Positions 14,929 to 22,761 are shown, counted from the stretch's first letter. The stretch: 37,196 nt of DNA from SURF-55 sp040755195 (GCA_040755195.1 JBFMBL010000022.1:1-37196), one strand, 5' to 3'. Program-made: numbers and translations. The notes: generated from the letters alone by a model not told the origin.

Positions 14929-15552
14929 TCATATCCTGGCAATCTGAGTCAACAAGCTCGAGTGCGTCCGCTGGAGGTAACCTACCACCGCCGCCGTGAT
15001 TATGCCCTCACCGACCCCGATGAACAGGTGCCAGAAAAGCATCGCCGGCAGCACGACTACGATGGGGCTTGTTCCGGAAAAAGTAAGTTCGAGAGCACAG
15101 GCGGCGGCCGCAGCGAGCACGGAAATCCAGCCCGCGACGAAGGAAGCGACTACAACCCCGGTACCCCGCAAAGCCTTATAAACCGCGTAACCCACAAAAG
15201 GAGCGATGAAACCCATGTTTAACACGTTTGCGCCGAGAGCCGTCAGGCCGCCGTCGTTAAAAATGAGACACTGGATGATTAAGATTGTGGTCATTATGAT
15301 ACCGGCGCTGAAAGGACCAAAAAGCACGGCAGCCAGGACACCGCCCACCAGGTGCCCGGATGTCCCGCCAAAAACCGGGAAGTTGATCATCTGGGCAGCG
15401 AAGATGAAAGCGGCCATGACACTCATCAAAGGAACCTGTTTATCCGCAAGCTTATCCCTGGTCTGCTTTATCGCCACACCGACCAGAGCGGTTGAAATCA
15501 CGCCGCAACCGGCCCATATTTTAGGAACTAAAAAACCGTCAGGTATGTGCAT
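14929..15552 (-). CDS. cbiM: ECF transporter S component for Co2+/Ni2+ (CbiM/NikM)
   Basis: A 207-residue membrane protein with the invariant N-terminus MHIPDGFL, in which the amino group and His2 bind the metal inside the membrane. Further signature segments are QMINFPVFGGTSGHLVGG, QCLIFNDGGLTALGANVLNMG and HLFIGVGEGIITA. Six to seven helices are expected. ATG behind AGGAG. Cobalt versus nickel cannot be decided from the sequence. The 155-bp divergent spacer to cbiQ shows no cobalamin riboswitch, which would need more space. Confidence 0.92.
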   Translation of the reverse strand: MHIPDGFLVPKIWAGCGVISTALVGVAIKQTRDKLADKQVPLMSVMAAFIFAAQMINFPVFGGTSGHLVGGVLAAVLFGPFSAGIIMTTILIIQCLIFNDGGLTALGANVLNMGFIAPFVGYAVYKALRGTGVVVASFVAGWISVLAAAAACALELTFSGTSPIVVVLPAMLFWHLFIGVGEGIITAAVVGYLQRTHSSLLTQIARI

Positions 15553-15707
15553 TTCTAAATCTCCTCTCTATACGCAAAAACTGTTTATGAAGGCGCCGGC
15601 CGAAAAACGCAGGAACAAGCGATTTTACCCCGAATCTCACTTTAAGTTAACTTTCCGGTACAGGTTTCAAGGTCCGAATTCTGACAACTAAGAACAAGGA
15701 GACCCGT

Positions 15708-16637
15708 ATGGAAATACCACAATGGCTCAGCGAATCAGAAGCGTCAATGGACGATTTAAACCATACCGCCAAACAACGCCGGGCCGAAAGCTTACTCGAA
15801 AAAGCCCTTAAAGGCCTGGAGCGGTTTCTCTCAGAAACCCTGTCCGCCGAGTCGACAGAAAAGACGCGGGGCTTCTGGCAGGCTTTGGACCCGCGCGTCA
15901 AGGTGGTAACCGTCGTTGTTTTTATCGCCCTTCTCACTGCCGAAAACCACCTTCCGGTCCTTGTCGCTTCTTACGGACTGGTACTCATCCTGGCGGTCGC
16001 GTCACGCGTCCCGCTCGTTTCTTTCCTGGCGCGTACATGGGGCTTTACCCTTATTTTTGCCGGGGTCATGGTCCTCCCGCTCACCCTGAACCGGGTGACT
16101 CCGGGCGCGCCGCTGCTTATACTCCTGCGCGACGGTATCGATCTCGGTTTCATCCGGTCGCCCGGTTTGCTTGCCGTCACCGATGCCGGGCTCCTCCGTG
16201 CCGCCGTCATCGTTTTACGCACCGGCGCCGCGACTTCCCTGGCGCTGCTTTTAACCTTTACCACGCCATGGACCAGTCTTCTTAAAGCCCTGCGGGCGTT
16301 CCGTATCCCGCGTCTGGTAATCCTGATCCTTGAAATCACCTTGCGGTACGTCTTCCTCCTGGTAAAGGTCGCCGTTGAAACGCTCGAAGCCCGGAAGCTC
16401 CGGATGGTAGGTCCGCTCAAGCGGGGTGAAAAAAGAGCCTTCTTCGGCGCCATACTCGGCACGATCGCTTCCAAGTCTTACGCCCTGCACGAGGCGGTTT
16501 ACGAGGCGATGCTCACCCGCGGCTACACAGGTGAACCCAGACTGATCGACCGCTTTCGCCTGCGGGCGATAGATTACATCTGGACCGCAACAGCCACCGT
16601 GATTATCGGCACCCTCTATTACCTCAACCGCTTCTGA
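15708..16637 (+). CDS. cbiQ: ECF transporter T component (CbiQ-like)
   Basis: A 309-residue transmembrane coupling subunit. An N-terminal soluble stretch (about residues 1-60, LEKALKGLERFLSETL) leads into LDPRVKV, the usual entry to the helical bundle. The two coupling helices that contact the ATPase are marked by EARKLRMVG and YEAMLTRGYTGEP (the 'ARG'-type motif). ATG after AAGGAG. It is divergent from cbiM and convergent with cbiO, so the transporter genes cannot be one transcript. Confidence 0.9.
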   Translation: MEIPQWLSESEASMDDLNHTAKQRRAESLLEKALKGLERFLSETLSAESTEKTRGFWQALDPRVKVVTVVVFIALLTAENHLPVLVASYGLVLILAVASRVPLVSFLARTWGFTLIFAGVMVLPLTLNRVTPGAPLLILLRDGIDLGFIRSPGLLAVTDAGLLRAAVIVLRTGAATSLALLLTFTTPWTSLLKALRAFRIPRLVILILEITLRYVFLLVKVAVETLEARKLRMVGPLKRGEKRAFFGAILGTIASKSYALHEAVYEAMLTRGYTGEPRLIDRFRLRAIDYIWTATATVIIGTLYYLNRF

Positions 16638-16714
16638 CCCCGACAATTCTTGGGTTCTCATTGTCTGAAACAGGCTCGAATCACGAGCTTCGAAAAGGCA
16701 GGCGCAGCCCCTTA

Positions 16715-16756
16715 TCCGACATCGGATTCCCGACATCCGACATCCGATCATCGGCC
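16715..16756. repeat. Heptamer tract, 6 units
   Basis: TCCGACA, TCGGATT, CCCGACA, TCCGACA, TCCGATC, ATCGGCC lie between the convergent cbiQ and cbiO and reach a few bases into the cbiO end. Same 7-bp register as the other tracts but a different unit. Confidence 0.8.
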
Positions 16757-17647
16757 TCCGTGGCCTTTTTCCGCATCATGGTCCGCCTTGTGGATCACGG
16801 CATCCCCCGCGTGTGACTCCTTCCCGTTATGGAACAGGTGAACATGCGGGTAAAGGTGATCCTTGCCGCTTCCCACCTGGTGCAGGTGATAGTCCGGGTG
16901 CACCAGGTTCGCCGTCAATAAAAGATCACGGTCGGACAGTATCTCTTCCGGCCCTCCCGCCGCGGCCAGCCTGTGGTCCTCCCCCAGGACCAGAACCCTT
17001 TCCGCCAGCACCGGTACCGTAACCAGGTCGTGCGTAACCACGACGATCGTCTTTCCAGCCCGGGAAAGGGTGAGCAGAAAATTAAGGAGCCAGTGCTGCG
17101 AACGTGGGTCAAGATTGGCGGTAGGCTCGTCTAACAGCAGTACTTCCGGGTTCACGGCAAGCACCGCGGCCAGAGCGACCTTCTTCTTCTCCCCCTCCGA
17201 AAGCTGGTGCGGCAGGCGACCCCCGAGATGAGCGATTTCTACAAGAGACAGGGTATCGGAAACACGCCTTCTGACCTCTTCAGGGGATAAGCCGAGGTGA
17301 AGCGGCCCGAAAGCCACCTCGTCCCATACCGTCGGGCAGAAAAGCTGTACGTCCGCGTTCTGCAGCACGACTCCTACCCGCCGCCGGAAAGAGAAGGCGA
17401 AACGCTGGTCTTTGAAAGCCGGCGCCTCTATTAATTCGCCGAGAGCGGTCAGCGTGCCGTTGGTCGGAAAAAGGAGTCCCGCCAGCAGCTTTAAGAGAGT
17501 GGATTTCCCGGAGCCGTTGGGCCCGAGCAATACCAGGCGTTCCCCGCGAAAGACGTTGAAGCTTATTTCTTCGAGGACCGGCCTGTCCGCGTGGTACCAA
17601 AACCCCACGTTAGACAGAGAAAAGACGCTTTTACCGTCCGACGGCAA
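16748..17647 (-). CDS. cbiO: ECF transporter ATPase with histidine-rich tail (CbiO-like)
   Basis: A 299-residue ABC ATPase: Walker A GPNGSGKST (42-50), Q-loop VLQNADVQLF, signature LSEGEKKKVALA, Walker B VLLLDEPTANLD, switch His in VVVTHD. Unusual is the C-terminal tail after residue 248, which holds 11 histidines in 50 residues (H250, H254, H256, H264, H268, H270, H273, H279, H286, H290, H296). It could buffer or sense the transported Co2+/Ni2+; this is inference. TTG start after GGGGGG. It is the only ATPase visible for the CbiM/CbiQ pair. Confidence 0.92.
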   Translation of the reverse strand: MPSDGKSVFSLSNVGFWYHADRPVLEEISFNVFRGERLVLLGPNGSGKSTLLKLLAGLLFPTNGTLTALGELIEAPAFKDQRFAFSFRRRVGVVLQNADVQLFCPTVWDEVAFGPLHLGLSPEEVRRRVSDTLSLVEIAHLGGRLPHQLSEGEKKKVALAAVLAVNPEVLLLDEPTANLDPRSQHWLLNFLLTLSRAGKTIVVVTHDLVTVPVLAERVLVLGEDHRLAAAGGPEEILSDRDLLLTANLVHPDYHLHQVGSGKDHLYPHVHLFHNGKESHAGDAVIHKADHDAEKGHGGR

Positions 17648-17855
17648 TTAATACCCCCCCTGAAGCATAAAGCACACTATACAACCCTGACTCCTAAAAA
17701 CACGCCCGCGAAAACAAAAAACCACTTCAGTCCAAGACCTCCGTGGCCTCCTGGGGATTCTTCTGAACCCCGTTTTAAAAATTATACGGTTTTTATCGGA
17801 AGGCGTCAACGTTTAATCGGCTGTAATATCGGGGGGCGGGTCTTTTCGACCCCAC

Positions 17856-17911
17856 TTGACAAAAAATTAAACCCTTTCATATAATCAATTAAACACTTGC
17901 TTAATTATTGA
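17856..17911 (+). promoter_or_regulatory. Sigma-A promoter and operator of the metal-efflux operon
   Basis: TTGACA (17856-17861), 18-bp spacer, TATAAT (17880-17885). Overlapping the -10 end is an imperfect inverted repeat, TCAATTAA (17885-17892) with TTAATTATTGA (17901-17911), of the type bound by ArsR/SmtB repressors. Autoregulation by the sensor encoded next is likely. The rest of 17648-17855 shows no gene. Confidence 0.8.
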
Positions 17912-17941
17912 AAGATGATCGCTTTATGAGGAGTATTTATA

Positions 17942-18310
17942 ATGCGCAGGCCGCCGAAAAAACAACCCAATCAGGATGTCTGTGACAGCTTTTGTCCCTC
18001 CGGTGATGTTGCACGGCTTAAGAATAAGGTGCTTGAAGTCGCGGGACTATCGGAGCTTTTCAGGGTACTCAGCGACGAAACAAGAACCAAAATCGTTTAC
18101 CTGCTTTCCCACAAAGAGTTGTGCGTCTGCGACCTTGCCGAGCTGCTTGAAATGAACCTGCCGGCCATCTCCCATCACCTGCGGATACTTAAAGCCTTGC
18201 GTCTGGTGAAATACCGCCGTAAAGGCAAGATGGTATTTTATTCTCTTGACGACCAGCACATCGTCAACCTCATCCGCGAAGCCCAGGAACATTTTACCGA
18301 GGTCAGATAA
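17942..18310 (+). CDS. CadC-like ArsR/SmtB-family metal sensor
   Basis: A 122-residue winged-helix repressor. The recognition region has LCVCDLAELLEMNLPAISHH. Four cysteines are spaced like the Cd/Pb site of CadC: C14 and C18 in the N-terminal arm and C61 and C63 in the ELCVCD motif (CadC: 7, 11, 58, 60). Metal binding would release the operator. ATG behind GAGGAG. The P-type ATPase 62 bp downstream is the evident target. Cd2+/Pb2+/Zn2+ are the likely inducers by family knowledge. Confidence 0.88.
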   Translation: MRRPPKKQPNQDVCDSFCPSGDVARLKNKVLEVAGLSELFRVLSDETRTKIVYLLSHKELCVCDLAELLEMNLPAISHHLRILKALRLVKYRRKGKMVFYSLDDQHIVNLIREAQEHFTEVR

Positions 18311-18372
18311 AACCCCATGCAAACCGACCGTAACGTCTGCAATACTACACATAGAAGCGAGTTGACACAACC

Positions 18373-20367
18373 ATGGCGCCTGCCGGCATCAATCAGACAA
18401 ATGAAACAGGACCGGAGATACAAAACACTTGTTACATCTGTTGTTCGAGCTGCACGGCAGGGCAAGCGCGTGTTCGAGAGGGAGACCGCGGCCGGCTCCC
18501 TGTTATTGTGGCGGCGGGGCTTCTGTTCGCTGCGGGCCTCGTTTTCAGCACAGCCTTGCGAAGCACCGGCCACGCCTGGGCGGAATACCTGATTCTTCTT
18601 GCCGCTTACGTCCTTGTCGGCGGGCGGATTATCTTGGAGGCTTTCAAAGGCCTGCTTGGCGCCCGGGTTTTCGACGAAAACTTTCTGATGACGGTGGCCA
18701 CTTTCTGCGCCATTGCAATCCGCCAGGTACCCGAAGCCGTAGCGGTCATGTTGTTTTATTCAATCGGGGAATACCTCCAGGAACTGGCCGCCGGCCGCTC
18801 CCGGCGTTCCATTACCGCGCTTTTGGAAATCCGGCCGGATTATGCAAACCTGAAGACGGACGGTGAAACGCTCAAGGTAAGACCGGAAGAGGTGCAGGTC
18901 GGCCAGTCTATCATCGTCCGCCCCGGTGAGCGCGTGCCTCTCGACGGCGAGATCGTCAAAGGAACGTCATTCGTTGATACCTCGGCCCTCACGGGGGAAT
19001 CCGTACCCCGGAAGGTAAAGGCGGGTGAAAACATTCTTGCAGGCACGGTTAACGGCCCGGGGCTTCTGGAAGTCAGAGTCACCAGACCGGCCGGTGAATC
19101 CTCGATCGCAAGGATCCTCGACCTGGTGAAAAACGCGGCGGCCAGAAAAGCGCCCACGGAACAGTTCATTACCACTTTCGCGCGGTACTACTCGCCGGCG
19201 ATGGTTCTGGGAGCAGCGGCGACTGCCGTAATTCCGTCGCTGGTAGTGCCGGAAGCCACTTTTTCCGAGTGGGTTTACCGTGCACTGGTGCTGCTCGTGA
19301 TCTCGTGCCCCTGTGCGCTGGTGGTCTCCATTCCGCTCAGCTATTTCGGCGGGCTCGGCGGCGCCTCCCGCAACGGAATTCTGATAAAGGGGGGCAATTT
19401 CCTGGAGGCCCTTACCCGCCTGCACACCGTGGTCTTCGACAAGACCGGTACCCTGACCAGAGGCGTATTCAAGGTTTCGACGGTCGTTCCCCGGAACGGC
19501 TACCGGCAGCATGAGGTTTTGAGACTGGCTGCCGCGGTTGAATCCGGCTCCAACCACCCGATTGCCAGATCGATTATCGAGGCTTACGGGCAGGAGGCAA
19601 CGGCAAACGCCCTTGAAGATTTCCGTGAAATCGCGGGCTGCGGGGTTAAAGCGCGGATGGAAGGCCGCATGGTTCTGGCCGGAAACGGCCTTATGCTGCA
19701 CCGGGAAAATGTCCCTCACGACGATTGTGATATTACCGGGACCGTGGTCTACGTGGCGGTGGACGGCATATTGGCCGGATATATCGTTATTTCCGACGAG
19801 GTTAAGCAGGATGCTGCGGAGACCATTTCCGCGTTGAAGAGATTGGGGATAAAGAAAACGGTGATGCTGACCGGGGACGACGAAGCATCCGCGCGTCAGG
19901 TTGCCGCCGTCTTAGGGATAGACACCTATTTTGCCCGGCTTTTACCGGAAGACAAGGTGGGTAAGCTTGAAGAGCTCCAGGCTCCTCTGAAAGACCGGTG
20001 GGAAAAGCTGCTTGTTATGGGTGACGGCATTAACGACGCCCCGGTTCTTGCCCGGGCTGCTATAGGCGCGGCCATGGGCGGGCTCGGCTCCGACGCCGCC
20101 ATTGAAGCGGCGGACATAGTAATAACGGACGACCGTCCGGGAAAGCTGGTCACGGCCATCGAAATCGCCCGCCGAACCAAAAGGATTGTAGTCCAAAATA
20201 TCGTCCTCACCCTGGGAATCAAGGTTTTTTTTCTTATCCTCGGCGCAGCCGGGATCGCCACCATCTGGGGAGCGGTCTTTGCCGACGTAGGGGTTACGCT
20301 GCTGGCCGTCCTTAACGCAGCGAGAGCCCTGCGGCCTGCCGTAAGCCGGTTTCAAACCGTTTTCTAA
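18373..20367 (+). CDS. CPC-type heavy-metal efflux ATPase (CadA/ZntA-like)
   Basis: A 664-residue P1B-type ATPase that pumps soft divalent metals out of the cytoplasm. Motifs: TGES (207-210, actuator), SCPCAL (311-316, transport site), DKTGT (356-360, phosphorylated Asp), SNHPIARS (the HP locus), MLTGDD and GDGINDAP. CPC fits Zn2+/Cd2+/Pb2+. Instead of a 70-residue HMA domain, the N-terminus has only a short cysteine cluster C20-x2-C23-C24-x2-C27. ATG at 18373 has a weak ribosome site, so the start is less sure than the function. Same transcript as the sensor gene. Confidence 0.92.
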   Translation: MAPAGINQTNETGPEIQNTCYICCSSCTAGQARVREGDRGRLPVIVAAGLLFAAGLVFSTALRSTGHAWAEYLILLAAYVLVGGRIILEAFKGLLGARVFDENFLMTVATFCAIAIRQVPEAVAVMLFYSIGEYLQELAAGRSRRSITALLEIRPDYANLKTDGETLKVRPEEVQVGQSIIVRPGERVPLDGEIVKGTSFVDTSALTGESVPRKVKAGENILAGTVNGPGLLEVRVTRPAGESSIARILDLVKNAAARKAPTEQFITTFARYYSPAMVLGAAATAVIPSLVVPEATFSEWVYRALVLLVISCPCALVVSIPLSYFGGLGGASRNGILIKGGNFLEALTRLHTVVFDKTGTLTRGVFKVSTVVPRNGYRQHEVLRLAAAVESGSNHPIARSIIEAYGQEATANALEDFREIAGCGVKARMEGRMVLAGNGLMLHRENVPHDDCDITGTVVYVAVDGILAGYIVISDEVKQDAAETISALKRLGIKKTVMLTGDDEASARQVAAVLGIDTYFARLLPEDKVGKLEELQAPLKDRWEKLLVMGDGINDAPVLARAAIGAAMGGLGSDAAIEAADIVITDDRPGKLVTAIEIARRTKRIVVQNIVLTLGIKVFFLILGAAGIATIWGAVFADVGVTLLAVLNAARALRPAVSRFQTVF

Positions 20368-20410
20368 CCGCCAAGACGCCAAGGCGCCAAGAGAACTGCC
20401 CTGAAAATAG

Positions 20411-20445
20411 GTCCGACGTCCGGCGTCCGAGGTCCGACGTCGGGA
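20411..20445. repeat. Heptamer tract, 5 units
   Basis: GTCCGAC, GTCCGGC, GTCCGAG, GTCCGAC, GTCGGGA follow the ATPase gene. Just before it (20368-20393) is a CGCCAAGG-type repeat, which also occurs inverted at 7262-7283. Confidence 0.9.
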
Positions 20446-20523
20446 ACAGGTGCAACATGACGTGAAAAAAGTTCGAAGTTAAGCATGATTTCCTATACAA
20501 GCAAGAAAGCATTTGCGCCATAG

Positions 20524-20585
20524 TTGACAGGAAACCCGTCCACGAGTATTTTAGTAACAGCGCTTAATTAATAATGAGCGTTGTT
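20524..20585 (+). promoter_or_regulatory. Promoter of the MOSC-cysM operon with operator-like palindrome
   Basis: TTGACA (20524-20529), 17-bp spacer, TATTTT (20547-20552). Across the expected start lies an inverted repeat, AACAGCGCT (20556-20564) with AGCGTTGTT (20577-20585), one G-U step in nine pairs, with an AT-rich centre. It may be an operator or a 5' stabilising hairpin. Confidence 0.6.
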
Positions 20586-20642
20586 TTCCTTGCCCGTTGT
20601 TATTAACCTGCACGGAACACATCGCCGCAGGAGGTAGAAGAT

Positions 20643-21116
20643 ATGGAGAATACCGTTTCTCAAGGCGATAAGCGAGGACAGGTTGTAGCAGTTTGCCGGA
20701 GTGAGCACAAGGGCGAACGCAAGAAGAACATAGGGTGTGGCCTGCTTGTAACCGGCCACGGCCTTGAAGGCGACGCCCACACAGGTACCTGGCACCGCCA
20801 GGTGAGCCTTCTCGCTCTTGAAAGCATAGAAAAGATGAAGGCAAAAGGTCTGGATGTAGGTCCGGGCGATTTTGCGGAAAACATCACCACCCGCGGACTG
20901 GACCTCATGCACCTGCCGGTGGGTACCGTACTGCGGATCGGCGCCGCTCTCGGGGAAATAACACAGATAGGCAAGGAGTGCCACTCCGCCTGCGCCATCC
21001 GCCGCCAGGCCGGGGACTGCGTGATGCCGCGCGAGGGCATTTTCGTGAGGGTGCTCGAAACCGGTCTGGTTCAGGTAGGCGACACGGTAGAAATAGTGGA
21101 GGTAGAACCAATATGA
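20643..21116 (+). CDS. MOSC-domain protein
   Basis: A 157-residue stand-alone MOSC domain (family of molybdenum cofactor sulfurase C-termini and of YiiM). Pattern segments: GLLVTGHGLEGDAHTG, HRQVSLLALESI, GDFAENITTRGLDL, LPVGTVLRIG and GKECHSACAIRRQAGDCVM with cysteines that could carry sulfur. It starts ATG after GGAGG and overlaps the cysteine synthase gene by 4 bp (ATGA). MOSC proteins handle sulfur transfer or N-hydroxylated substrates with a molybdenum cofactor; the coupling to a cysteine synthase favours a sulfur-related role here, by inference. Confidence 0.88.
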   Translation: MENTVSQGDKRGQVVAVCRSEHKGERKKNIGCGLLVTGHGLEGDAHTGTWHRQVSLLALESIEKMKAKGLDVGPGDFAENITTRGLDLMHLPVGTVLRIGAALGEITQIGKECHSACAIRRQAGDCVMPREGIFVRVLETGLVQVGDTVEIVEVEPI

Positions 21117-22021
21117 GCATTCTATTAACCATCGGTAATACGCCGCTTGTCGAACTGACTAACCTGAACGGAAATAAAAAAGTAAGGATATTCGGCAAAC
21201 TCGAAGGCAACAACCCGGGTGGCTCCGTTAAGGACCGTCCCGCATACTACATGATCAAGAAAGCCGAGGAGTCCGGCGAGTTAACCAGGGACAAGATAAT
21301 ACTCGAGTCCACCTCAGGAAACACGGGAATTGCCCTCGCCATGATCGGAGCGGCAAAAGGATACAGGGTTAAGCTCTTCATGCCGGAATGCGTCAGTGTG
21401 GAAAGGCAGCGCACCCTCCAGGCCTTCGGCGCGGAGGTTGTTCTCACCCCTGCGCGGGAGGGTACAGACGGCGCCATCAAGAGGGCGCAACACCTTCTGG
21501 ACAATGAGCCGGACAGGTATTACATGCCTAACCAGTTCGCCAACGAAAACAACGTGCTTTCGCATTACGAAACCACCGGTCCCGAAATATTCTCCCAGAC
21601 CGGAGGAGAGGTTGATGTGTTCGTCGCCGGCATGGGAACCACCGGAACACTGATCGGAACCGGAAGGTATCTAAAAAAAGTAAAGCCCGGGGTTAAAATC
21701 GTGGGTGTAGAACCCACAAGGGGGCATGCGATACAGGGGCTGAAAAACATGGAGGAAGCTATTGTCCCTAAAATTTACAACCCTGAAGAACTGGACGAGA
21801 AGGTCACCGTTGAGGACGGCGAAGCGTTTGAAACCACGCGGCTGCTCGCCGTGAAAGAAGGGGTCTTTGTCGGCATGTCGAGTGGTGCGGCCGTGGCCGG
21901 AGCATTGCGCATCGCCAGTCAAATGACTTCGGGCACAATTGTTGTAATCCTGCCTGATCGGGGTGACCGCTACCTGAGCACCACCCTGTTCCGGTCGATA
22001 TGCGCGAAATGTCCCCCATAA
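21113..22021 (+). CDS. cysM: PLP-dependent cysteine synthase (CysK/CysM family)
   Basis: A 302-residue enzyme that joins O-acetylserine (or O-phosphoserine) with sulfide or another sulfur donor to give cysteine. The start is the ATG overlapping the MOSC stop, with GGAGG upstream; longer frames to 20978 are only shadows of MOSC. PLP lysine K40 lies in NPGGSVKDR; the substrate loop is STSGNTGIALA; the phosphate loop is GMGTTGTLIGTGRYLK. The C-terminus ends with CAKC. Length is closer to CysM than to CysK. Which sulfur donor is used cannot be told. Confidence 0.9.
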   Translation: MSILLTIGNTPLVELTNLNGNKKVRIFGKLEGNNPGGSVKDRPAYYMIKKAEESGELTRDKIILESTSGNTGIALAMIGAAKGYRVKLFMPECVSVERQRTLQAFGAEVVLTPAREGTDGAIKRAQHLLDNEPDRYYMPNQFANENNVLSHYETTGPEIFSQTGGEVDVFVAGMGTTGTLIGTGRYLKKVKPGVKIVGVEPTRGHAIQGLKNMEEAIVPKIYNPEELDEKVTVEDGEAFETTRLLAVKEGVFVGMSSGAAVAGALRIASQMTSGTIVVILPDRGDRYLSTTLFRSICAKCPP

Positions 22022-22048
22022 CCTTATTTTACACTTGTCCGGAAACAA

Positions 22049-22072
22049 AGGCGAATACGACATGTTTCGCCT
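22049..22072 (+). terminator. Stem-loop after cysM
   Basis: AGGCGAA (22049-22055) pairs with TTCGCCT (22066-22072), 10-nt loop, 27 bp past the stop. The following AAAATATTTAT lacks a proper T-run, so termination is only probable. Confidence 0.45.
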
Positions 22073-22103
22073 AAAATATTTATCTCTATCCTAATTTAGA
22101 CAG

Positions 22104-22148
22104 TTGACAACAATTTTTTTATGTTCTATAATTTGTTCTAACTTAGAA
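22104..22148 (+). promoter_or_regulatory. Consensus sigma-A promoter with palindrome, no gene directly after it
   Basis: TTGACA (22104-22109), 17-bp spacer, TATAAT (22127-22132): a perfect match to consensus. The palindrome TTCTAA-C-TTAGAA (22136-22148) sits on the expected start site. The next 430 bp contain no convincing protein gene but do contain the foldable element at 22300-22400. Confidence 0.7.
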
Positions 22149-22299
22149 TTTAACCCTGTTGTTGCGCCAGACGTACAACGGATAAAGAACTGCCATCGAC
22201 TCTTCTAATTTACTACAAGAAACAAATCAGGAATAAGAATTCAGTTGCACTTGGTCTTTTCTGACGACCGTAATCCACCCCAGCAGCCGACAAAAGAAT

Positions 22300-22400
22300 T
22301 GGGTGCCCCGGTTTAGCTCGAGATCATGCAGCTTCAGTACCAGCACTTCTACATTACACGAAGCAATGATCCCAAGTTTTATGGCGAACCGGGGCACCCA
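22300..22400 (+). ncRNA. Candidate structured RNA element
   Basis: A nested fold is visible by eye: outer stem TGGGTGCCCCGGTT (22300-22313) with AACCGGGGCACCCA (22387-22400), 14 perfect pairs; inside it GATCAT (22322-22327) with ATGATC (22366-22371); inside that GCTTC (22331-22335) with GAAGC (22360-22364). A consensus promoter lies 170 bp upstream on the plus strand. Strand is uncertain, and a small inverted-repeat element is an alternative. I recognise no known RNA family. Confidence 0.4.
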
Positions 22401-22496
22401 TTTATAATTTACCGCTTTATTGCTCATTTCCTGCAAAGCTTTTGTTTTCCGCAACCGGTTTCCTCACATTATTGACGCCACTTGGCAAGCAGGCCC

Positions 22497-22548
22497 TTGA
22501 CAGAAAAATATTTTTAAATATAATTATGACTAATATGATAATAATAGT
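22497..22548 (+). promoter_or_regulatory. Sigma-A promoter and Rrf2-type operator of the nadA operon
   Basis: TTGACA (22497-22502), 16-bp spacer, TATAAT (22519-22524). Directly downstream, over the start site, lies ACTAATATGATAATAATAGT (22529-22548), palindromic at 8 of 10 positions. Rrf2/IscR regulators bind AT-rich near-palindromes of this kind, and an IscR-like gene follows, so autoregulation is likely. Confidence 0.65.
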
Positions 22549-22581
22549 ATAGTTACCCGAGGCAGGCTAAAGTGACTCAGC

Positions 22582-22761
22582 ATGGTTTTAACCGAGATGT
22601 TGAAAACCTTTTCATCCATCATAATCTCCAAGTCGGCGCCGACCACGCTGGCGGTTAAACTCGCCTGCGACCTCGGGGTAACGCTTATCGGGTTCGCACG
22701 GGGGAAGAGAATGAACCTGTATACTCATGCGTACCGCATAAACGGGGGGAAAGCAAGATGA
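22582..22761 (+). pseudogene. C-terminal remnant of fdhD
   Basis: A 59-codon frame whose residues from IIISKSAPTTLAVKLACD through LGVTLIGFARGKRMNLYTH match the last part of FdhD, the sulfurtransferase-like protein needed for formate dehydrogenase maturation. The N-terminal four fifths, including the CxxC-type loop, are absent and not found upstream. The ATG has only AAAGTGA as a ribosome site. It overlaps the Rrf2 start by 4 bp (ATGA). It may survive only as a translated leader that couples to the regulator. Confidence 0.75.

Noticed and set aside
15553..15707. Cobalamin or NiCo riboswitch between cbiM and cbiQ
   Set aside because: The 155-bp gap is short and shows none of the conserved blocks I know of either RNA.
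22227..22454. Minus-strand frame of 75 codons between cysM and the fdhD remnant
   Set aside because: It contains both arms of the 14-bp inverted repeat, has no good ribosome site and no recognisable domain; the DNA is better explained as a structured element.
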